A DNA stretch of 64,000 nt from positions 1-64,000 of the forward strand of contig JAWHQI010000736.1 in NCBI GenBank assembly GCA_033032865.1, given 5' to 3'. The notes below the pieces were generated by a model that saw only the letters and a list, made by a program, of their open reading frames with translations, ran no database searches and was not told the origin of the DNA. The position numbers and the translations under genes are program-made. This DNA comes from Dactylorhiza incarnata (taxonomy: Eukaryota; Streptophyta; Magnoliopsida; Asparagales; Orchidaceae). Shown here in pieces: positions 56,649 through 64,000 of this stretch (its first letter is position 1; each line of letters opens with the position of its first letter).

Positions 56649-58181
56649 TGTTGGAACATGGTTTTCCGCTTCCCTTTGATTTGAGAATAACAAATCCTAC
56701 TTGTATTTGATCTTGTTACCATTGTGTTTTTAGCATGTAGGTATGGACAGTTTTTGACACCAGGTAGCTGCAACAATGGTCTAGCACTAACCAACCACAA
56801 GCTGAAGGATTGAAAGTGGCTTAACGCCAGGCGTTAAGCTTAACGTTGGGTGTTAGCGCTAGATGATATCGGCGTTCGACGAAATGCATACCACGGCGTT
56901 CGACAAAATGCGCTCGACGAAATTTCTGTTCGATAAACTAGATGATGCGATCGACGAAATCACGCCACTGAGAACGAAAGCTGGGTTCGATGAAATATAT
57001 CTTGCGTTTGACGATCTTACGTTCGACGAATTTCCATTCGACGAATGATGAAGCCTGCTCGACGAACTCCGGTCGACGAAATTTCATTCGACGAACGATG
57101 GAGCCAGTTCGACGAATTGAGTTCGACGAAACTATCTGCTTGACGAATTGGGGTGCCAGCTAATTACAGATGAAACTCAACGCCAGGTGTTAGGCTTAAC
57201 GTTGGGCGTTATCCGGTCGACGAATTTGGCAAGGAGAAATCAGCCGTGATTTTAGGAGGAACATTAGGAATGATTTGTCCAACGCGTCGCATTAGCCTTA
57301 ACGCCAGCGTTGATATTGCCTAAAATAAAACATTCCTAAAGTGCAGAATCTCCTTCCTCTTCTGAAGATCCGAGTCATTAATAGATTGATATACATGGTC
57401 AACGCCAGGCGTTAGGACTTAACGTCGGCGTTAGCTCAAATTCTATAAATCGGAGGATTTTGTCTTCTCCTACTACTGATTGTCAAGTGCCCTATTCCAG
57501 CACTTCAGAAACTTTGTGAGGGCCATATTTCAGATCAACACATCTCCCGCTCATATTTCAAAAGGAGGAATCAAAGGAGGCTTGGATCAACACGCTAACT
57601 CAACGCAAAGAACGTACGCTTGGACTTCAACGATCTTCAGCGATTCTTCAGCGTCTCCTTCAGATTACCTCATAGGCAGTTTTATATTTGTATTTTGTAT
57701 TTTGTCCTTTATTTCATCTTTGTAATCGGTTCGTGAATTTGCCACACAGAGACTAGGTCTAGGTTGGACTTAGGGAGTAATTCGCCTCGTGTTGGCGACT
57801 GGGTCTATGGAGTAGATCTAGGGGGTGCTCGAGGCCTTTCTGGTGATAGATTGGCTAGAGCAGCTTGAGGCCGTATCTAGGGAGAGATCGGCTAAACCCA
57901 ACCGGTTCGTGGTGATACGAGTCGGTATAGAAAACAAAAAGGGTTTTCATATTATTCGCTTCGATTTCTAGCCTCATTGAAATCAGATTTTGTAATCAAT
58001 TTTATAAATGATAATCATGTCTTTTCTTGTTTAATAAAATTGATTTCATTTCTAATTTCATTATCTCTTTACTTTTGATTTAACTTCGATCAAAATATCA
58101 AAAGTTTTCTATTAAAGTTTAAAGTTTTTAAAACCCTTATTCACCCCCCGCCCCCCTCTAAGGGCGCCTACAGATCCAACA
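56649..58181 (+). repeat. Element S 5' LTR, duplicate copy
   Basis: It is 1533 bp, the same length as 29253-30785. The GTTCGACGAA words (56872-57150) are slightly better preserved here. TATA is at about 57444, and the PBS is at 58184-58196. Confidence 0.93.
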
Positions 58182-58230
58182 AGTGGTATCAGAGCCAGGT
58201 TGTTCCAAATCGGTCTAACAATCGGGAATA

Positions 58231-59215
58231 ATGGCGTCTCGTGATCTCGCTTTTTATGAGGGGCAAGGAATAAGTAGACCTCCTCTTTTCACCGGAACTG
58301 ACTACAACTATTGGAGAACATGAATGCGTTGTTTTCTGATTAATTTAGATCTAGATGTTTGAGCGAGTGTTGAAACTCCATATACGATTCCAACGTATAA
58401 TTTTGGAGAAGTTACCATGGACAAACCTAGAGATAGGTGGGATGATGGGGATAAAAATAAATGCAAAAATAATGCGAAAGCTATGAATGCCTTATTTTGG
58501 GCTTTAGACAGGATTGAATTTAATAGAGTTTGTTCCTGTGAATCTGCTTATGACATTTGGAATTTGCTTGAAATAATTCATGAAGATACCTCGCAGGTCA
58601 AAGACTCTAAGTTATTCCAACTGGAATCAGAATTTGAAAGATTCAGGATGGATCCAAATAAGGATGTCGACTCAATGTATACTCGCTTCGCCAAGATTGT
58701 CAACGCTTCAAAGATTCTCGGAAAACTTTCTCAAATGGTGACTTGGTGCGAAAGATCCTTCGGTCTCTTCATCTAAAGTTCAATCTGAAGGTGGCTGCAA
58801 TCTCCGAATCGTGTGATCTAAGGCGGCTCCAGATCGAGAGCCTCATTGGGAACCTCAAAACCCATGAGGTCGTACTCAACATTCAAGATGAAGAATACAA
58901 TAAGGAGCCAAAGAAGAAAGCCTTTGCACTAAAGTCAAGAAAAGAGGATGACGATGAGGAAGAAGATGAGGAGAGTCTCTTTGTGAAAATCTTCACAAAG
59001 TTCATGAAGAATCCAGAAAGAAGAAATACGTTCCGTAAGTACTTCCAAAAAGGAGCACCTTCCAAAAAGGAGAAAAAGGAAAAATCAAGCGACGAAGATG
59101 AAGAGCGACCTCCTCCTGAGTGCTTCCACTGCAGGAAGACCGAGCATATAAGAAGCCAATGTCCAAAATACCTGAAGGAACAAAAGAAAAGCGGCATAAA
59201 GGAAAGGAGAAGAAG
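58231..59215 (+). pseudogene. Element S gag N-terminus, duplicate copy
   Basis: It shares with 30835-31820 the TGA after DYNYWRT and the frameshift near 58746. It adds a second stop (TGA at about 58360) and a small deletion near the C-terminus (QKKSGIKERRRS). The CCHC knuckle CFHCRKTEHIRSQC is retained. Confidence 0.9.
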
Positions 59216-60452
59216 TGTTGAAATTGTTGAAGTGTAGTGGAAGGGAGTCCGGCCGGTCTGGAGGCTGGAGACCGCAGAGACCGCGCGGTCTGCGCTGGTG
59301 CTCTGGCGGTTTGGTTCTGGCGATCTGGTGAGATCGGCAAGCTTGCTTCTTGGGGTTTGGTCGTGGCGGCCTGTTGCGGGTTGTTTCCGGTCTCCTTCTG
59401 GGCGGTCTGCTCTTGGTAGATGCGGGTTGTTCCCAAGAAGATCTGCTAGTTTGCCTGGCCCCCTTATTGGAAGACTGGGCGGGTTGTTCCTATATGGCCG
59501 TCTACCCGGGCGGTCTATCTTGGCGATCTGGCGACTTGGTTGAAGTCGGCCAGATGGTTCTAGCTTGCTCCTGTTGATCTAAGGAGGGAGCGTTGTTGAG
59601 ACCGCACGGCTAGTGCGCGGTCTCGTGTTCGCGCGGCCTGTGCGCGATCTTGTCTGTTGATCTGCGTCTTGGTCGGGTGATCGTCCAAGAGGTCTGTTCG
59701 CGCGGTCTGTCTTTTGAGACCGTTCGCGATCTGATGGGTGGTGACTGTATCCCGGTTTGTGCGGTGACGACATCCGTCCACCCGCCTATAAATAGGGGTG
59801 CATGGCCCGTCATTATTAAGAAGAACTGTAAGAACCAGAGCCCGGATTATTTCTTGTGGTCTCAAGTTTGATTTCGCGCGACTTGGATGCGAGTTAACCT
59901 TTGTTGTGTTCGCAGGTTTGCGGTCAGCAGGGTGCGGTCTCCTTCCTTGGTGATTTCTGATGGCTCGAATAAACAGTTCGTCTGTGATCTGTCAGCGAAC
60001 TGGGTTATTGTGTTCTTGTGTTGTTCGCAGCGGACTCAGGAATCAGGCGACCTTCAGTGGTTAGGCGGTCTGAGTTGCGGCCTGGCGACAGCTTCAGTTC
60101 TTTGTTCCAATAAGCTTCAGTTCGTGCGGTCTGAGGTGCGGTCTTGCAGTGCTGGCAGTCTGTCCGGTTTCTGTTCGTGCAATCTCAGGGCAAGCCGGGC
60201 GAGTTCTGGAGTGGTGCGACTTGTGCGGTCTGAGCTTGTCTAGCCGCCAGCTTTGTTTTTTGGTGTGTTTTGTTCTTCTCATCTCCGTGATTCTGATGAA
60301 TCATGTCTCGCCATGTATACCTCGCATTGTAAAGCAGTTCTGTTTCAATAAAGATTTCTTATGTTGCTGTTTTGACATTGTGGTTGTTTGGCTATAACTC
60401 TTGTTGACATAAATCCTGCTTACTCCTAAACGGTCCAATCAAAATTTTAACA
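59216..60452 (+). repeat. Copia K 5' LTR, duplicate copy
   Basis: It is 1237 bp with TATA at 59786. At several sites it agrees with the 3' LTR of K where the first 5' LTR differs (for example TACCCGGGCGG). The PBS TGGTATCAGAGG is at 60453-60464. Confidence 0.93.
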
Positions 60453-60541
60453 TGGTATCAGAGGTAGGTTCCTGGAGTGGATAAGCAGTGATCAACTAGA
60501 GTTGCCATCGTCTTTGTGAAGAAGAGACCACTTAGATTGCC

Positions 60542-63500
60542 TTGGAAGGTGGATTCGCAAGAGGTCTTGGTATTGAACTCCTCACATCGACTAACTTTAA
60601 AAAGTGGAAGTCGTGTATGGAGAGTTACTTGCTTGGCGAGGAATTATGGGAGGTAGTTGGCGGAGAAGACACACAAGAGGTGTTTATAGCAGGAGATAAT
60701 ATGGCAGAGGTGAGACTTTGGAGGAGGACGAATGCTAAGGCTGAGTTCACTCTCAAGAGGGCTATGTCACCGGAGCTGTTTGATCACATCATAGGATGTA
60801 AATCTACTGCTGAGATTTGGACATCCTTGGATGGATTGTTCAATAAGAAAAATGTAGCGAGGCTACAGTATCTTGAAAATGAGTTGGCAAAGGCCTCTCA
60901 AGGTGATCTCTCTGTTTCTACCTTCTTCCTCAAGATGAAGAACCTCACGGCAGAGATTTCTGCATTGGACCCTGATGAGCCTATCTCTGAGGCAAAACTG
61001 AGAGGCATATCATTCGCGGGTTGCGGAAGGAGTATCTTGCCTTTGTGACTTCAGTTCAGGGTTGGGCAAATCAACCGTCGTTGTTAGAGCTGGAGAACCT
61101 TCTTGCTTCGCAAGAAAGTTTAGCAAGACAGATGGTGGGGGTTTCTATCTCCGGGGGAGAAAGTGATGTGATGTTCTCTGGGAAGAAGAAGAAGAAATGG
61201 GAGAAGAAGAAGCCGGGTCATGATGGACCCTCCACTTCAGGTCAGCAAGATAGAGGCTATGCCTCTAAGTCTGATGGGAAGAAGAAAGGAGAGGGACCGA
61301 GGTGCTTTAGATGCAATAAGACCGGGCACTTCAAGAAAGATTGTCGGGTGAATCTTCAGCCTGGACATGCAGTGGAGAAGGAGATGCCAAAGTCTGATGA
61401 AGTTGGATGGGGAGGAGCCTTTGTGTCTAATATAACGGAGATCCCCGTTAAGGCCTTGGCTTCCATCAACTATGATGAGGACTGGATTGTTGATTCAGGG
61501 TGTGAGCATCACCTCACCGGGGATGGATCAAAGTTCTCTTCTTTGGCGCCTTACTCAGGTAACAATGCTATCATTACGGCTGATAATTCTATTCATCCAG
61601 TAGAACACGAAGGTGTTGTCTCTCTGAGCAGTGATAAGGGTCCACTCACGTTGAGGAGTGTTTATCACGTGCCTGGTATGAAGAAGAATCTCTTCTCTGT
61701 GACCAATGCGGTCGATGCCGGTTATCACGTTCAGTTCGGCCCAACAGAAGTGAAGTTTCTTAAAACTCAACCGGAGATAAAAGGAGATGTTATTCACGTC
61801 GGCAAACCGGTGAAGGACTTGTTCGTTTTATCGACAAGTACCTATGTTGATAAGATAAGGACAAATGATGGCGCAGCCATCTGGCATGAAAGGTTGGGGC
61901 ATGTAGGTATGGACAAATTGAAGGCTATGGCGTTAAGGGGCCTTGTCAATGGCTTGCCTAGCTTGTCCTCCTATGGAGACGGTCATGTCTGCGAAGGATG
62001 TCAGTTTGGTAAGTCTCATCGACTTCCATTTGACAAATCGCAATCAAGGTGCAAAGTGCCGTTGGAGTGCATCCACGGTGATTTGATGGGACCGACTGCC
62101 ACCCCAAGTCTTGGAGGCAATAGATACATGTTGGTGTTGATTGACGATTATACCAGATATGTCTGGGTGTATTTCTTGAAAGAGAAGTCAGAAGCCTTTG
62201 CAAAATTTGTGGAGTTCAAGGAGCTGGTTGAAGGCCGGCTTGGCCTGCGGGTTAAAAAACTTAGAACTGACAATGGTGGGGAGTTCACCTCTGGTGAGTT
62301 CTCAAGTTTTTGCAGGAAGCATGGCATCAGGAGAGAGCTCACTTGTGCCCATACTCCACAGCAGAATTGCGTTGCGGAAAGGAAGATCCGTCATCTGACG
62401 GAAATTTGCAAATGTTGGCTTCATGCCAAGAGTATCCCAAAGTCCTTCTGGGCGGAGGGAATGTCTTGTGCAGCTTATGTCATCAACAGATTGCCTATGA
62501 TTCCTATCAACATGAAGACCCCTCATGAACTAATGTTCAAGGAGAAGCCGAGCGTTGCACACTTTTGGGTGTTTGGATCAACCTGCTATGTGCACATTCC
62601 TGATGCTCTTCGGACAAAGCTAGATGTGAAAGCAAGGAAGCTAGTCTTTGTTGGGTATTATGAGCGGAAGAAGGGATGGAGATGCATGGATCCTGAGACA
62701 CGGAGATCAATTATTTCTCGGGATGTGGTGTTTGATGAAGTGACTTCTTACAAGGGGAGTTTAGGAGTTGAGCTACCAGAGAGCAGGGTTGATGAAGGAG
62801 GAAAAGCTGTGGGAAGTCTTCAAGTGGAGTTGCCTGTTTCACCAGGAGCTCCAGTTGTGTCAAGCTCTGAGATGGAGGCTTCAGGTTCTGGAATCAGGGG
62901 GAGCGATGCTCCAAGTTCATCTGGAAGAGAAGCTTGCACAGAAGAAGCGGCTAAGGAGGTGGTTAGTCAGGAGCAACCTCTTAGGAGGTCGAAGAGGACT
63001 ATTCAACCACCAGATCGATACACAGGAGGAAACATGGTGAACTTTGTTTCATGTTTCTTTACTGGTCCCTTGGATGAAAGGGAGTCGTCGAGCTTTGAGA
63101 AAGCCAGAGGCGTGAAGGAGTGGGACATTGCTATGCAAGAAGAGATGGAAGCTCTCGAGAAGAATGAGACCTGGTCTCTTGTGCCCAAGCCCAAGGGCAC
63201 CATTCCTGTCACTTGCAAGTGGGTTTTCAAGCTGAAGAAGAAAGCTGACGGCAGTATCGAGCGGTACAAGGCTCGTCTTGTAGCTTGCGGGTTTTCACAG
63301 CAGTACGGAGAAGATTATGATGAGACGTTTAGTCCAGTGGCAAAGATGACTTCGGTTCGATTTGTTATTGCCTTAGCGGCTTCGAATGGTTGGGAGATTT
63401 GGCAACTCGACGTGAAGAATGCTTTCTTATACGGCGAAATTGACAAGGATATCTTCATGCTCCAACCGCAAGGCTTCATCTCGAAGGAGTATCCGGACTA

Positions 63501-64000
63501 CGTTTGTAAGTTGAAGAAGGCCCTGTATGGGTTGAAGCAAGCGCCTCGGGCGTGGTACGGGAAGATTGCAGAGTATCTCTTATTCTGCGGATTCGTTGCT
63601 TCAGACTCTGATTCTAGCTTGTTCATCAAGAAGGAGGGGGTGCTTCGGGTGATGGTGCTGCTATATGTAGATGACATGATTGTCACCGGAAACTCAAAGG
63701 AAGCTGTTGCAAGACTCAGGGTTGAGCTTGCTATCAGATTCGAGATGAAGGATCTGGGGGAGCTTCACCATTTCCTTGGACTCGAGGTGCAGAGGCGGGA
63801 GAGCGGAGTGCTCATTTCACAGGCTGGCTATGCGGAGCGGATCGTTTAACGATTTGGCTTGGAGGAAGGAAAAAGCAGCTCTATACCTCTGGAGCAACAT
63901 CATAAACTTCGGAAGGATGAGGGAAGAGTTCTATCTGATCCGTTGGTTTTCCGAGCTCTGGTTGGGAGCTTGATCTACTTGACGATCACAAGGCCAGATA
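60542..64000 (+). pseudogene. Copia K gag-pol, duplicate copy, inactivated and cut by window end
   Basis: It is colinear with 33147-36606. The start codon is TTG at 60542 where the first copy has ATG. One base is missing near 61000, shifting the frame within gag, and the frame then stays open from 61021 to a nonsense codon at 63847-63849 (Gln to stop, after AGYAERIV). Other changes: DSGCEHH in protease and QQNCVAERK at the integrase Glu block. YVDDM is kept. Confidence 0.93.

Larger units (their letters stand above)
54120..64000. repeat. Second copy of a 9.9-kb block (first copy 26721-36606)
   Basis: Base-for-base colinear with 26721-36606 at a near-constant offset of about 27.4 kb: E gag start, E 5' LTR, CATAG, D gag, S 5' LTR, S gag and Copia K at the same AGAAG target. 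The divergence sampled by eye is about 1%. The left join lies inside the E gag (CATCAGCACTTCC at 54119/54120). The right end is beyond the window. Confidence 0.95.

Overview
This window is plant nuclear DNA, most likely from a flowering plant, made almost entirely of nested and broken LTR retrotransposons. I see no host protein gene, rRNA or functional tRNA. The evidence is Ty1/copia and Ty3/gypsy gag-pol fragments with plant-type primer-binding sites (initiator-Met type TGGTATCAGAGC, and a TGGCGCCGTTGCCGGGGA type), CACTA-type termini, a tRNA-derived SINE and AT-rich spacers. Species cannot be fixed from sequence alone.

Layout. 1-5177: 3' half of a decayed Sirevirus-like Copia element (A) with its 3' LTR. 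5178-5833: a 126-bp perfect palindrome made from a SINE head, then two tandem SINE copies. 5834-9094: an internally deleted Athila/Tat-like Gypsy (F) with a truncated 3' LTR. 9095-9248: a Copia RNase H scrap (minus strand). 9249-11570: a second F-family LTR with PBS and leader. 11571-17399: Copia B (minus strand: RT, integrase, protease, gag, 5' LTR), inserted into the gag of a Gypsy element (C). 17400-20655: remainder of C and its LTR. 20656-49471: a second Gypsy body (D) split by two insertions. The first is Copia-like element E (21110-28490, minus strand, TSD CATAG), which has gag and a second ORF but no pol. The second is a 19.5-kb Sirevirus-like element S (29253-48765, TSD ATGTC). S in turn holds a Copia element K (31821-38466, TSD AGAAG) with one open 1362-codon polyprotein, and a CACTA-type DNA insertion (about 41636-44171). 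49472-54119: GC-rich word arrays and unidentified non-coding DNA. 54120-64000: a second copy of 26721-36606 (E gag start and LTR, D gag, S LTR and gag, K), running off the window.

Inferred order of events: Gypsy C/D bodies first, then Copia B, E and S inserted into them, then K and the CACTA element into S, and last the roughly 9.9-kb duplication, which copied the finished nest. K at 33147-37235 is the only long intact coding region. Its duplicate has lost its start codon, gained a one-base deletion and gained a stop.

The least expected signal is that every well-defined Copia LTR family here, and Gypsy F, carries an array or cluster of a short CG-containing word upstream of its TATA box. Some of these words (GTTCGACGAA, CCGCTGAGA) are shared by otherwise unrelated families. 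In the Sirevirus-like elements the LTR word also recurs about 150-180 bp after the pol stop.
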